Translations under genes and position numbers: made by a program | The notes under the pieces: generated by a model | What the model saw: only the letters and a program-made list of their open reading frames with translations | Told to the model about the DNA's origin: nothing | Databases searched by the model: none | Assembly: GCF_036237275.1 (NCBI RefSeq) | Contig: NZ_CP108352.1 | Span: forward strand, 4,464,001-4,528,000 | Direction of reading: 5' to 3' | Source: Streptomyces sp. NBC_01353 | Lineage (GTDB): Bacteria; Actinomycetota; Actinomycetes; Streptomycetales; Streptomycetaceae | DNA length: 64,000 nucleotides | Part shown: in pieces, positions 32,497 through 40,784 of the stretch | Position numbering within the stretch: position 1 is the stretch's first letter | How the letters are laid out: every line of letters starts with the position of its first letter

Positions 32497-33513
32497 TCAC
32501 CCCGTGAACGCGTCGCGTACCGCCTCGTACTCGCGGGTCCACCACACCGCCAGGGCCGACGCCGCAGGAAACTGCGGGTCGGCCCTTCGGTCGTGGAGCT
32601 GGTAGCGCCAGCGCAGTATCCAGAAGTCGTTGAGCCGTTCCCACCACACGCGGTGCACCGCGGACGCCAGTTCCGCCCCGTCCGCGCCGACCGCCCGCCG
32701 GTAGGCCCGCGCGTACGCCCGCACCTTCTCCAGGGCCAGTTCGCCCGCCGGCCGTACGAAGAAGATGGCGGCGGCCCTGACCGCCTCCTCCGCCCGTGGC
32801 TGGACGCCCAGGCGGTCCCAGTCGACGATCGCTGCCGGCTCCGCGCCCCGGTAGAGCAGGTTCAGCGGGTGGAAGTCGCCGTGCACCCAGCCGGCCGCCG
32901 CGGCGGCCGGGGGACGACGGTGGGCGTGCTCGGCGAGGAGCACGCGGCGTTCGAGCAGCCGGTGCTCGGCGAGCGCGTCGAAGCCGGTGCGGGGGTGGCC
33001 GGCGCGGGAGAGCCGGAGCAGTTCGTCGATGAGCCGGAAGGTGTCCTCGGGACGAGCGCTCTCGTGCTCCGCGCCGGGTGGCGGGGACTCCATCACCTGC
33101 TCCAGGCAGGTGTGGACGTGCCCGAGGAGCGCGCCCAGGCGCCTCGATCCGCCGGTGGAGAGCTGGGCGCCGTCGCGGTGGCGGCCGTCGATCCAGGGGT
33201 GCAGGGCGTAGCAGCGGCCGCCGATGACGGCGACGGTACGGCCGGCGGAGTCCGCGAGCGGCGGGGCGACGGGCAGCCCGAGGGCGTGCAGGCGCTGGGT
33301 GGCGCGGTGCTGGCGGCTGATGGTGTCCCGGTCGGCGGTCGGGGCGTCGAGGTGCTGCTTGAGGAAGTAGGCGCCCCGGGTGGTGGCGAGGCGGTAGCCG
33401 CGGTTGAGGAGGCCCTGGGTGACGGGTTCACAGGAGAGCGGCTCACCGGCCTCGTGGTAGCGGCGAAGCAAGGCGCCGACGGGCGGAGCAAGCGTTTCAG
33501 ATGAGCGCGGCAC
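32497..33513 (-). CDS. Aminoglycoside phosphotransferase-fold kinase
   Basis: This is a 338-residue protein with the APH/choline-kinase fold. The N-lobe contains LATTRGAYFLKQHLDA, with the probable ATP lysine. The catalytic loop is WVHGDFHPLNLLY and the metal-binding aspartate follows in AAIVDWDRLGVQPR. Family members phosphorylate small molecules such as aminoglycosides, homoserine or sugars; nothing here points to antibiotic resistance. It starts with GTG. It converges with the kinase gene on the left (14 bp gap) and precedes the PPOx gene's stop by about 15 bp. Confidence 0.82.
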   Translation of the reverse strand: MPRSSETLAPPVGALLRRYHEAGEPLSCEPVTQGLLNRGYRLATTRGAYFLKQHLDAPTADRDTISRQHRATQRLHALGLPVAPPLADSAGRTVAVIGGRCYALHPWIDGRHRDGAQLSTGGSRRLGALLGHVHTCLEQVMESPPPGAEHESARPEDTFRLIDELLRLSRAGHPRTGFDALAEHRLLERRVLLAEHAHRRPPAAAAAGWVHGDFHPLNLLYRGAEPAAIVDWDRLGVQPRAEEAVRAAAIFFVRPAGELALEKVRAYARAYRRAVGADGAELASAVHRVWWERLNDFWILRWRYQLHDRRADPQFPAASALAVWWTREYEAVRDAFTG

Positions 33514-33528
33514 TCCCCAGATGTTAGA

Positions 33529-33945
33529 TCACGCTACGTGGTGAAGATGTCGCTCCATGGTGTAGTCCAGCTCGTGCACGGTCACGAACTGGGGCTCGAT
33601 GCGCATGTAGATCGGGTCGAAGGGCTCGCCGTCCACGATCTGCGGGGCGGCGCCGAAGGCCGCCAGCTGCTCCTCGGTCGGCTCGACCACCTCGGCGGTG
33701 CCGGTGAACTGCACGGACCACAGGTTCTCGGCGCCCGAGTCGAAGTTGTCCGCGCCGTAGGCGACGACGCTGCCGGCGCAGGCCCGGTGGTAGCCGAGGC
33801 CCCGGTGCATGCGAAGCAGGACACCGCCGTCGTCCACGATGTGCCGGGCGGGTGCGACGAACGGCATCGCGCGCATACTCGTCGCCACCCGGCCGTACGA
33901 CACGCGGTGCAGCAGCTCGATGGCGCGGATCTCCTCGGTGGACAT
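33529..33945 (-). CDS. Pyridoxamine 5'-phosphate oxidase-fold flavin/F420-binding protein
   Basis: This 138-residue protein has the split-barrel PPOx fold: AIELLHRVSYGRVATSMRAM at the N-terminus, ARHIVDDGGVLLRMHRGLGY in the middle and LWSVQFTGTAEVVEPTEEQL in the second half. Such small proteins bind FMN, F420 or haem. The catalysed reaction cannot be assigned. The ATG at 33945 is preferred; ATG at 34029 would add 28 residues. Downstream of the DevR-like regulator on the same strand, it may be cotranscribed with it, which would fit a redox-related role. Confidence 0.8.
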   Translation of the reverse strand: MSTEEIRAIELLHRVSYGRVATSMRAMPFVAPARHIVDDGGVLLRMHRGLGYHRACAGSVVAYGADNFDSGAENLWSVQFTGTAEVVEPTEEQLAAFGAAPQIVDGEPFDPIYMRIEPQFVTVHELDYTMERHLHHVA

Positions 33946-34078
33946 GGCTTCCACTCTCTGCCACCGCCACCGTGCGGGAACAGGGGCCCCCGCCCCGGTC
34001 GGGCCGGGACGTAGGTCCCGAATCCCCATCGCCGGTCCGGGCCGGTCCGTCCGGGTGACCCGGGTCGGCGGGAGGGTG

Positions 34079-34738
34079 TCAGTGGCGCTCCGCCTGCAGT
34101 CGGGCCACGTACGCCGCGGCCTGCGAGCGCCGCTCCATACCCAGCTTCGACAGCAGGCTGGAGACGTAGTTCTTGATGGTCTTCTCCGCCAGGTGGAGCC
34201 GCTCGCCGATGGCCCGGTTGGTCAGACCCTCGCCGATCAGGTCCAGGATCTTGCGCTCCTGCTCCGTCAGGTTGGCGAGCTTGTCGTCACCCTTCGGGTT
34301 GTTTCCGTCGCGGAGACGTTCCAGGACACGGGCGGTCGCGACCGGGTCGAGGAGGGATTTGCCGGCGGCCACGTCCCGCACGGCCGACAGCAGCTCATTG
34401 CCACGGATGGCCTTGAGGACATATCCCGAGGCCCCGGCCATGATCGCGTCGAAGAGCGCCTCGTCGTCGGCGTACGAGGTCAGCATCAGGCACTTGATGT
34501 CCTCGTTCTGCGAACGGACCTCGCGACAGACCTCGACGCCGCTGCCGTCCGGAAGTCGGACGTCGAGCACGGCCACGTCCGGGCGGGTGGCAGGGATCCT
34601 GACCAGCGCATCCGCCGCGGTACCGGCCTCGCCGACCACTTCGATGTCGTCTTCCACAGAGAGCAGCTCGTGGACGCCGCGCCGGACGACTTCGTGGTCG
34701 TCCAACAGAAATACCCGGATTTTTCCATCTTCGCGCAC
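34079..34738 (-). CDS. NarL/LuxR-family response regulator, DevR-like, orphan
   Basis: This 219-residue response regulator has its phospho-acceptor at Asp59 (VAVLDVRLPDGSG), the acidic pair Asp13-Asp14, and a C-terminal LuxR-type HTH. The stretches LTEQERKILDLIGEGLTNRA and AEKTIKNYVSSLLSKLGMER closely resemble mycobacterial DevR/DosR. No histidine kinase is adjacent. The GTG at 34738 (protein opening VREDGKIRVFLLDDHEVV) is chosen from the family N-terminus. It is divergent from bkd operon 2 across a 335-bp region with a 27-bp AT-rich palindrome. Confidence 0.88.
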   Translation of the reverse strand: MREDGKIRVFLLDDHEVVRRGVHELLSVEDDIEVVGEAGTAADALVRIPATRPDVAVLDVRLPDGSGVEVCREVRSQNEDIKCLMLTSYADDEALFDAIMAGASGYVLKAIRGNELLSAVRDVAAGKSLLDPVATARVLERLRDGNNPKGDDKLANLTEQERKILDLIGEGLTNRAIGERLHLAEKTIKNYVSSLLSKLGMERRSQAAAYVARLQAERH

Positions 34739-34856
34739 GAGGTCAGTCTCACATATTGGCTCTTCCCGTGCCTGGGGGTGGCGGGATACCGTGCCGGTGT
34801 TCCGGCGGCCTCGTGGCCGTTGCATCGCGCTGACCAGCTGTGTTTCCGCATTTCTC

Positions 34857-34883
34857 GATTTACTTGGAAATCCAAGCAAAATC
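34857..34883. promoter_or_regulatory. 27-bp imperfect palindrome between DevR-like gene and bkd operon 2
   Basis: Arms GATTTACTTGGA and TCCAAGCAAAATC flank AA, in an unusually AT-rich stretch for this genome (about 34830-34925). A second inverted repeat, TGACAGG (34935-34941) with CCTGTCA (34957-34963), lies closer to the E1-alpha gene. Together they make up most of what is recognisable in the 34739-35073 gap. They may be sites for the response regulator or an Lrp-type protein. Confidence 0.5.
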
Positions 34884-35073
34884 GCAGGTCAAATGGGGTT
34901 TCGCAGGAATGCGGCGCACTGGGTAACGTGCCTATGACAGGGCGCTCGCCGGGGCACCTGTCACGCCTGACCCCGGCCGAGTCGCACCCACCCCGTGCGC
35001 GAGTACGGACAAGGCGAGCCGCACTGGCCTTTCCCGGCAACCCCGGGGGCCGGACCGACGGAGGAGCACGCAC

Positions 35074-36243
35074 GTGACCGTGGAGAGCACTGCCGCGCGC
35101 AAGACCACGCGACGCAGCAGCGGCGCCAAGCGCACCGCCAGCGCCAGCGCGGGCGCCAAGAAGTCCCAGACTTCCGAGCCCGAGCTCGTTCAGCTGCTGA
35201 CGCCCGAAGGGGAGCGCGTCCAGCACCCCGAGTACGACATCGACCTGAGCGCCGACGAGCTGCGCGGCCTCTACCGGGACATGGTCCTGACCCGCCGATT
35301 CGACGCGGAGGCCACGTCCCTCCAGCGTCAGGGCGAGCTGGGCCTGTGGGCGTCGCTGCTCGGCCAGGAAGCCGCGCAGATCGGCTCCGCCCGCGCGCTG
35401 CGCGACGACGACTACGTCTTCCCGACCTACCGCGAGCACGGTGTCGCCTGGTGCCGCGGGGTCGACCCCGCCAACCTGCTGGGCATGTTCCGTGGTGTGA
35501 ACCACGGTGGCTGGGACCCCAACAGCAACAATTTCCACCTGTACACGATCGTCATCGGCTCGCAGACCCTGCACGCCACCGGCTACGCCATGGGCGTCGC
35601 CAAGGACGGCGCGGACTCCGCCGTGATCGCGTACTTCGGCGACGGCGCGTCCAGCCAGGGCGACGTGGCCGAGTCCTTCACGTTCTCCGCGGTCTACAAC
35701 GCCCCGGTCGTCTTCTTCTGCCAGAACAACCAGTGGGCGATCTCCGAGCCCACCGAGAAGCAGACCCGTGTGCCGCTCTACCAGCGCGCGCAGGGCTTCG
35801 GCTTCCCCGGCGTCCGCGTCGACGGAAACGACGTCCTCGCCTGCCTGGCCGTGACCCGGTCCGCGCTCGAGCGCGCCCGCCGCGGCGAGGGCCCGACGCT
35901 GGTCGAGGCGTTCACCTACCGCATGGGCGCCCACACCACCTCCGACGACCCGACCAAGTACCGCGCCGACGAGGAGCGCGAGGCCTGGGAGGCGAAGGAC
36001 CCGATCCTGCGGCTCAAGGCGTACCTGGAGCGCGAGGGGAACGCGGACGCCGCGTTCTTCGAGGAGCTCGAGGCGGAGAGCGAGGCGCTCGGCAAGCGCG
36101 TCCGCGAGGCCGTCCGCTCCATGCCCGACCCGGACCACATGGCGATCTTCGAGAATGTCTACGCCGACGGGCACGCGCTCGTCGACGAGGAGCGCGCGCA
36201 GTTCGCCGCCTACCAGGCGTCCTTCGCCGAGGAGGGCAACTAA
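35074..36243 (+). CDS. bkdA: 2-Oxoacid dehydrogenase E1 component, alpha subunit (bkd operon 2)
   Basis: This is a 389-residue ThDP-dependent E1-alpha. The cofactor motif runs from YFGDGASSQGDVAES to VVFFCQNNQWAIS. The helix-loop DYVFPTYREHGVAWCRGVDP and the BCKDH-like loop YRMGAHTTSDDPTKYR are clear. An N-terminal 35-residue Ala/Ser/Lys/Arg extension is predicted to be disordered. GTG start with GAGGAG upstream. It is the first gene of the second alpha-beta-E2 operon, separated by 2 bp from E1-beta. Branched-chain 2-oxoacids are the expected substrates, giving primers for branched fatty acids and polyketides. Confidence 0.92.
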   Translation: MTVESTAARKTTRRSSGAKRTASASAGAKKSQTSEPELVQLLTPEGERVQHPEYDIDLSADELRGLYRDMVLTRRFDAEATSLQRQGELGLWASLLGQEAAQIGSARALRDDDYVFPTYREHGVAWCRGVDPANLLGMFRGVNHGGWDPNSNNFHLYTIVIGSQTLHATGYAMGVAKDGADSAVIAYFGDGASSQGDVAESFTFSAVYNAPVVFFCQNNQWAISEPTEKQTRVPLYQRAQGFGFPGVRVDGNDVLACLAVTRSALERARRGEGPTLVEAFTYRMGAHTTSDDPTKYRADEEREAWEAKDPILRLKAYLEREGNADAAFFEELEAESEALGKRVREAVRSMPDPDHMAIFENVYADGHALVDEERAQFAAYQASFAEEGN

Positions 36244-36245
36244 CC

Positions 36246-37226
36246 ATGGCCGTACAGAAGCTTCCTCTGGCCAAGGCGCTCAACGAGTCGCTCCGCAAGG
36301 CCCTGGAGACCGACCCCAAGGTCCTCATCATGGGCGAGGACGTCGGCAAGCTCGGCGGTGTCTTCCGCGTCACCGACGGGCTGCAGAAGGACTTCGGCGA
36401 GGACCGGGTCATCGACACCCCGCTCGCCGAGTCCGGCATCGTCGGCACCGCGATCGGCCTGGCCCTGCGCGGCTACCGGCCCGTCGTGGAGATCCAGTTC
36501 GACGGTTTCGTCTTCCCCGCGTACGACCAGATCGTCACCCAGCTCGCGAAGATGCACGCCCGCGCGCTCGGCAAGATCAAGCTGCCGGTCGTCATCCGAA
36601 TCCCGTACGGCGGCGGCATCGGCGCGGTCGAGCACCACTCCGAGTCCCCCGAGGCGCTCTTCGCGCACGTCGCGGGCCTCAAGGTGGTCTCGCCGTCGAA
36701 CTCCTCCGACGCGTACTGGATGCTCCAGCAGGCCATCCAGAGCGACGACCCGGTCATCTTCTTCGAGCCCAAGCGCCGCTACTGGGACAAGGGCGAGGTC
36801 GACACCGAGGCCATCCCGGGCGAGCTGCACAAGGCGCGCGTGGCGCGCGAGGGCAGCGACCTCACGCTCGCCGCGTACGGCCCGATGGTGAAGGTCTGCC
36901 TGGAGGCCGCCGCGGCCGCCCAGGAGGAGGGCAAGTCGGTGGAGGTCCTGGACCTGCGCTCGATGTCCCCGATCGACTTCGACGCCATCCAGACGTCGGT
37001 CGAGAAGACCCGCCGCCTGGTCGTGGTCCACGAGGCCCCGGTCTTCTACGGCTCGGGCGCGGAGATCGCCGCCCGGATCACCGAGCGCTGCTTCTACCAC
37101 CTGGAGGCCCCCGTCCTGCGGGTCGGCGGCTACCACGCGCCGTATCCGCCGGCGCGCCTGGAGGAGGAGTACCTGCCGGGCCTGGACCGCGTGCTCGACG
37201 CCGTCGACCGCTCGCTGGCGTACTGA
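36246..37226 (+). CDS. bkdB: 2-Oxoacid dehydrogenase E1 component, beta subunit (bkd operon 2)
   Basis: This 326-residue beta subunit shows LIMGEDVGKLGGVFRVTDGL, RVIDTPLAESGIVGTAIGLA, VIRIPYGGGIGAVEHHSESP and VIFFEPKRRYW. It is closely similar along its length to the beta subunit at 15890-16915, evidence that the two operons are paralogous. The ATG lies 2 bp after the alpha-subunit stop. It forms the alpha2-beta2 E1 with BkdA of the same operon. Confidence 0.94.
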   Translation: MAVQKLPLAKALNESLRKALETDPKVLIMGEDVGKLGGVFRVTDGLQKDFGEDRVIDTPLAESGIVGTAIGLALRGYRPVVEIQFDGFVFPAYDQIVTQLAKMHARALGKIKLPVVIRIPYGGGIGAVEHHSESPEALFAHVAGLKVVSPSNSSDAYWMLQQAIQSDDPVIFFEPKRRYWDKGEVDTEAIPGELHKARVAREGSDLTLAAYGPMVKVCLEAAAAAQEEGKSVEVLDLRSMSPIDFDAIQTSVEKTRRLVVVHEAPVFYGSGAEIAARITERCFYHLEAPVLRVGGYHAPYPPARLEEEYLPGLDRVLDAVDRSLAY

Positions 37227-37236
37227 GGAGAGCATC

Positions 37237-38640
37237 GTGACGATCCGCGAATTCAAGATGCCCGACGTGGGCGAGGGCCTCACCGAGGCCGAGATCCTCA
37301 AGTGGTACGTCCAGCCCGGTGACACGGTCGCCGACGGGCAGGTCGTCTGCGAGGTCGAGACGGCGAAGGCGGCCGTCGAGCTGCCCAGCCCCTTCGACGG
37401 CGTGGTGCACGAGCTGCTCTTCCCCGAGGGGACGACGGTCGACGTCGGCCAGGTGATCATCTCGGTGAACGTGGGCGGGGACGCTCCGGCGGAGGCTCCG
37501 GCCGTGCCCGCCGCCGCTCCGGCGCCCGCAGCACCCGCCCCCGCGGAGGAGGAGCCCGAGCCGCAGGGCCGCCAGCCGGTCCTCGTCGGTTACGGCGTCG
37601 CCGCGACCTCCACCAAGCGCCGCCCGCGCAAGGGAGCCACGGCGGTCTCCGCCGCGGTGCCCGAGCAGGCCGCCGCCGCGATCCAGGGCGAGCTCAACGG
37701 GCACGGCGGGGTCGCCACCGCCGCCCGGCCGCTGGCGAAGCCGCCGGTGCGCAAGCTCGCCAAGGACCTCGGCGTCGACCTCACGACGGTCACCCCGACC
37801 GGCCCGGACGGGATCATCACCCGCGAGGACGTCCACGCGGCCGCCGCTCCGGCGGTCGAGGCCCCGGCCCCCGTGGTCGAGGCACCCGCGCCCGTCTCCG
37901 CCCCCGCCGCCGTCCCGGCTCCCGCCGTGTCGGCGGACGCCCGGGAGACCCGTATCCCCATCAAGGGCGTACGGAAGGCCACGGCGGCGGCGATGGTCGG
38001 TTCGGCCTTCACCGCGCCGCACGTCACCGAGTTCGTCACCTTCGACATCACGCGCACGATGAAGCTGGTCGAGGAGCTCAAGTCCGACAAGGACATGGCG
38101 GGCCTGCGGGTCAACCCGCTCCTCCTCATCGCCAAGGCCGTCCTGGTCGCCGCCAAGCGGAACCCGGACATCAACGCGGCCTGGGACGAGGCGAACCAGG
38201 AGATCGTGCTCAAGCACTACGTCAACCTGGGCATCGCCGCGGCCACCCCGCGCGGTCTGATCGTGCCGAACATCAAGGACGCGCACGCCCAGACCCTCCC
38301 GGAGCTGTCGAAGTCGCTGAGCGAGCTGGTCGCCACCGCCCGCGAGGGCAAGACCACCCCGGCGGCGATGCAGGGCGGCACGTTCACCATCACCAACGTC
38401 GGCGTCTTCGGCGTCGACACCGGTACGCCCATCCTCAACCCGGGCGAGTCCGCGATCCTCGCGGTCGGTGCGATCAAGCTCCAGCCCTGGGTCCACAAGG
38501 GCAAGGTGAAGCCGCGTCAGGTCACCACGCTGGCCCTGTCGTTCGACCACCGGCTGGTCGACGGCGAGCTCGGCTCCAAGTTCCTGGCGGACGTCGCCGC
38601 GATCCTGGAGCAGCCGAAGCGACTCATCACCTGGTCGTAG
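37237..38640 (+). CDS. bkdC: Dihydrolipoamide acyltransferase E2 (bkd operon 2)
   Basis: This 467-residue E2 has one lipoyl domain with the lipoyl-lysine at residue 44 (CEVETAKAAVELPSP) and an Ala/Pro-rich linker. The subunit-binding domain (PPVRKLAKDLGVDLTTVTPT) and the catalytic domain with SFDHRLVDGELGSKFLADVA follow. It transfers branched acyl groups to CoA. The GTG start follows GAGGAG, 10 bp after E1-beta. No E3 gene is adjacent. A parS site and a terminator hairpin follow the stop by 20-60 bp. Confidence 0.94.
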   Translation: MTIREFKMPDVGEGLTEAEILKWYVQPGDTVADGQVVCEVETAKAAVELPSPFDGVVHELLFPEGTTVDVGQVIISVNVGGDAPAEAPAVPAAAPAPAAPAPAEEEPEPQGRQPVLVGYGVAATSTKRRPRKGATAVSAAVPEQAAAAIQGELNGHGGVATAARPLAKPPVRKLAKDLGVDLTTVTPTGPDGIITREDVHAAAAPAVEAPAPVVEAPAPVSAPAAVPAPAVSADARETRIPIKGVRKATAAAMVGSAFTAPHVTEFVTFDITRTMKLVEELKSDKDMAGLRVNPLLLIAKAVLVAAKRNPDINAAWDEANQEIVLKHYVNLGIAAATPRGLIVPNIKDAHAQTLPELSKSLSELVATAREGKTTPAAMQGGTFTITNVGVFGVDTGTPILNPGESAILAVGAIKLQPWVHKGKVKPRQVTTLALSFDHRLVDGELGSKFLADVAAILEQPKRLITWS

Positions 38641-38660
38641 CGGACCGAGCACACTGCGTT

Positions 38661-38674
38661 GTTTCACGTGAAAC
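38661..38674. other. parS site (ParB-binding), perfect
   Basis: GTTTCACGTGAAAC, the exact parS palindrome, lies 20 bp after the E2 stop. Its last four bases (AAAC) also form the base of the terminator stem at 38671-38703, so ParB binding and hairpin formation use overlapping sequence. Confidence 0.9.
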
Positions 38675-38703
38675 GCCCGACCGGGCTTGCCGGTCGGGCG
38701 TTT
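38671..38703. terminator. Bidirectional terminator of bkd operon 2
   Basis: A perfect 14-bp stem (AAACGCCCGACCGG and its complement) encloses the 5-nt loop GCTTG and ends in TTT on both strands. It separates the convergent bkd operon and NmrA-like gene. Confidence 0.85.
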
Positions 38704-38735
38704 GGCGTCTTTGGACGAGAGCCATGGGACGAGAG

Positions 38736-39581
38736 CTACCGGAACGCGGCGACGTAGCGCTGCGCCCAGGCGGCGAAGGTCTGGGGCGTACGGCCCAGCA
38801 CCTGCTCGACGTGCGGGCTGACGCGCTGCTCGGCGGGGTTGGGCTCGCCGAGGATGGTCAACGTCGTCTCGACCACGGGCTCGGGCATGAAGTGCAGCAT
38901 CTGCGCCCGGGCCTCCTCCCGGGTCTGCTCCACGAACCGGACGGGCTCGCCCAGGGCAATGGAGATCGCCTCGGCCCGTTCCCGGGGCGTGCTGAGGGCG
39001 GGACCGGTCAGCTCGTAGATCTGCCCGTCGTGGCCGTCCTCCCGCAGCGCCGCGGCACCGACCTCGGCGATGTCGTCCGGGTCGATGACCGGCAGTCCGG
39101 TGTCCGCGAAGGGCGCGGCGATCTCCCTGCGAGTACGGACCGACTCGACCCAGGCGAAGGCGTTGGAGGCGAAGCCCCCGGGCCGCAGGATCGTCCACTC
39201 CAGGCCCGCCTCCCGGACGGCGTCCTCGATGGCGCGTCCCGTGTCCCCGTGGGAGGCCGACTCCGGCCGGGTCGCGACGCCCTGGGAGGACAGCAGGACG
39301 ACCCGTCGGATGCCGCCGGCTTTTGCGGCGTCGAGGACGGCGTGCGGATTCAGCCGATGCGCGCTGGGGCCGCCGCTCTGCAGGAACAGCGCGTCGGCGC
39401 CGTCGAAGACGGGCCGCAGGCTCTCCGCCTCGATCAGATCCGACCGCACGTGCCGGACGTTCGGCGGCACATCCGTCTCCGAGATCCCCCGGGATGTCGC
39501 GGTCACCTGCTCGCCGGCCGCCGCGAGTACCCGTACGAGCGATCGGCCGACGTTACCCGTGGCCCCCGTCACAACGATCAT
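38736..39581 (-). CDS. NmrA/SDR-a type NAD(P)-binding protein
   Basis: This 281-residue atypical short-chain dehydrogenase has the N-terminal dinucleotide motif VVTGATGNVGRSLVRVLAAA, the strand VVLLSSQGV, and ILRPGGFASNAFAWVESVR. These match the NmrA-like/QOR2-type group, whose members reduce quinones or sense NADP(H) redox state. The active-site YxxxK is not evident, which fits that group. It is divergent from an HxlR-family regulator and probably controlled by it; such pairs often respond to quinones or electrophiles. Confidence 0.85.
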   Translation of the reverse strand: MIVVTGATGNVGRSLVRVLAAAGEQVTATSRGISETDVPPNVRHVRSDLIEAESLRPVFDGADALFLQSGGPSAHRLNPHAVLDAAKAGGIRRVVLLSSQGVATRPESASHGDTGRAIEDAVREAGLEWTILRPGGFASNAFAWVESVRTRREIAAPFADTGLPVIDPDDIAEVGAAALREDGHDGQIYELTGPALSTPRERAEAISIALGEPVRFVEQTREEARAQMLHFMPEPVVETTLTILGEPNPAEQRVSPHVEQVLGRTPQTFAAWAQRYVAAFR

Positions 39582-39636
39582 CGTGAACTCCCCTGTCGTT
39601 CCGCTTGGTTGACGTCAGGGACGCTAACAGCCTCGG

Positions 39637-39651
39637 TATAGTAGGTACCTA
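39637..39651. promoter_or_regulatory. HxlR promoter and operator
   Basis: A good -10 element TATAGT (39637-39642) runs directly into the perfect palindrome TAGGTACCTA (39642-39651). It lies between the divergent NmrA-like and HxlR genes. A regulator bound here would block polymerase in at least the rightward direction. Confidence 0.6.
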
Positions 39652-39664
39652 GAGGAAAGTGACT

Positions 39665-40075
39665 ATGCCCGAGGGGACGCGCATGGCTACCGAGACGATG
39701 CGGACGGCTTCGGCGGACACCGACCCGGAGCTCGCCTGCCCGGTCGCTCCCGTGGTGGACATCGTCTTCAGCCGATGGACCACGCCGATCCTGTGGACCC
39801 TCAACGCCCGTGGCCGGCAACGGTTCGTGGAGCTGGAGCGGGCGATCGGCAGGATCACGCCGAAGGTGCTGACCCAGCGGCTGCGCCAGCTGGAGCGCGA
39901 CGGCCTGGTCGTCCGGACGTACCACCCGGAGGTGCCGCCCCGGGTCGAGTACGAGATCAGCGAACTCGGCCGCAGCCTCGCCCCGCTCTTCGCCCACCTG
40001 GCCGAATGGGCCGCCGACAACCTGGACAAGGTCGACGAGGCCCGCCAGGTCTACGACGCCGATCCCACCCGCTAG
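39665..40075 (+). CDS. HxlR-family winged-helix regulator
   Basis: This 136-residue protein has the HxlR domain, with CPVAPVVDIVFSRWTTPIL, ITPKVLTQRLRQLERDGLVV and PRVEYEISELGRSLAPLF. The single cysteine in CPVAP is in the position used by HxlR/YodB-type sensors of quinones and aldehydes. The ATG at 39665 has AGGAAAG 6 nt upstream; ATG at 39683 is a possible later start. It is divergent from the NmrA-like oxidoreductase, its likely target. Confidence 0.87.
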   Translation: MPEGTRMATETMRTASADTDPELACPVAPVVDIVFSRWTTPILWTLNARGRQRFVELERAIGRITPKVLTQRLRQLERDGLVVRTYHPEVPPRVEYEISELGRSLAPLFAHLAEWAADNLDKVDEARQVYDADPTR

Positions 40076-40081
40076 AACCCA

Positions 40082-40106
40082 GCCCCGTCCGTATCGCGGA
40101 CGGGGC
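40082..40106. terminator. Hairpin after the HxlR gene
   Basis: Perfect 10-bp arms GCCCCGTCCG and CGGACGGGGC enclose the 5-nt loop TATCG, 6 bp after the HxlR stop. Confidence 0.75.
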
Positions 40107-40142
40107 CGCCTGTTGCACCCCTGTTGTATCTAAGCTGTGCGC

Positions 40143-40784
40143 ATGGCATCCGCACCCCCAGCAGCCGACCGTGTCTACATGCACGTCAAGCAGGCCGTCC
40201 TCGAGCGTCGGTACGAGGGAGGCACGCTCCTCACCGAGGGCGAACTCGCCCAGGCCGTGGGGGTCTCCCGCACCCCCGTACGGGAAGCGCTGCTCAAGCT
40301 GGAGATGGAAGGGCTGCTCAAGCTCTACCCCAAGAAGGGCGCCCTGGTCCTCGCCGTCTCCGCGCAGGAGATCGCCGATGTCGTCGAGACCCGGCTGCTC
40401 GTCGAGGAGTTCGCCGTCCGCCGCGCCGTGCCCGCGTCGGCCGCGCTGATCGCGCGGCTCGAAGAGCTCCTGGAGGAGCAGAAGCGGCGGGCCGAGGCAG
40501 GGGACCTCGCCGAGGTCGCCGTCACCGACCGCTGCTTCCACGCCGAGATCGTCAAGCACGCCGGCAACCAGATCCTCGCCCGCCTCTACGACCAGCTGCG
40601 CGACCGCCAGCTGCGGATGGGCGTGGCCGTGATGCAGTCCCAGCCCGACCGCATCACCAAGAACATCACCGAGCACGCCGAGATCCTGGAGCGGATCCGC
40701 GCGGGTGACGTGGAGGGCGCGGCCCACTGCGTCCGACAGCACCTGAGCTGGGTCAAGGTCCTGGTCCGGGGTGAGGAACGGTGA
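40143..40784 (+). CDS. GntR-family (FadR/FCD type) regulator
   Basis: This 213-residue regulator has a GntR winged helix (LLTEGELAQAVGVSRTPVRE) and a C-terminal FCD effector domain with EEFAVRRAVPASAALIARLE and the metal/ligand segment DRCFHAEIVKHAGNQILARL. FCD-type GntR proteins sense small organic acids or related metabolites. The ATG at 40143 is preferred; an in-frame GTG lies two codons upstream. Its TGA overlaps the MFS transporter GTG by 4 nt, so it is cotranscribed with, and probably regulates, the transporter. Confidence 0.9.
   Translation: MASAPPAADRVYMHVKQAVLERRYEGGTLLTEGELAQAVGVSRTPVREALLKLEMEGLLKLYPKKGALVLAVSAQEIADVVETRLLVEEFAVRRAVPASAALIARLEELLEEQKRRAEAGDLAEVAVTDRCFHAEIVKHAGNQILARLYDQLRDRQLRMGVAVMQSQPDRITKNITEHAEILERIRAGDVEGAAHCVRQHLSWVKVLVRGEER

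Noticed and set aside
32497-33513. Aminoglycoside resistance kinase
   Set aside because: The APH fold is clear, but many housekeeping kinases share it and nothing in the context suggests antibiotic modification.
35074-38640. A fourth copy of the TetR-type palindrome in front of bkd operon 2
   Set aside because: I looked through 34739-35073 and found other inverted repeats but no ACCGAnCGATCGGT-like sequence.
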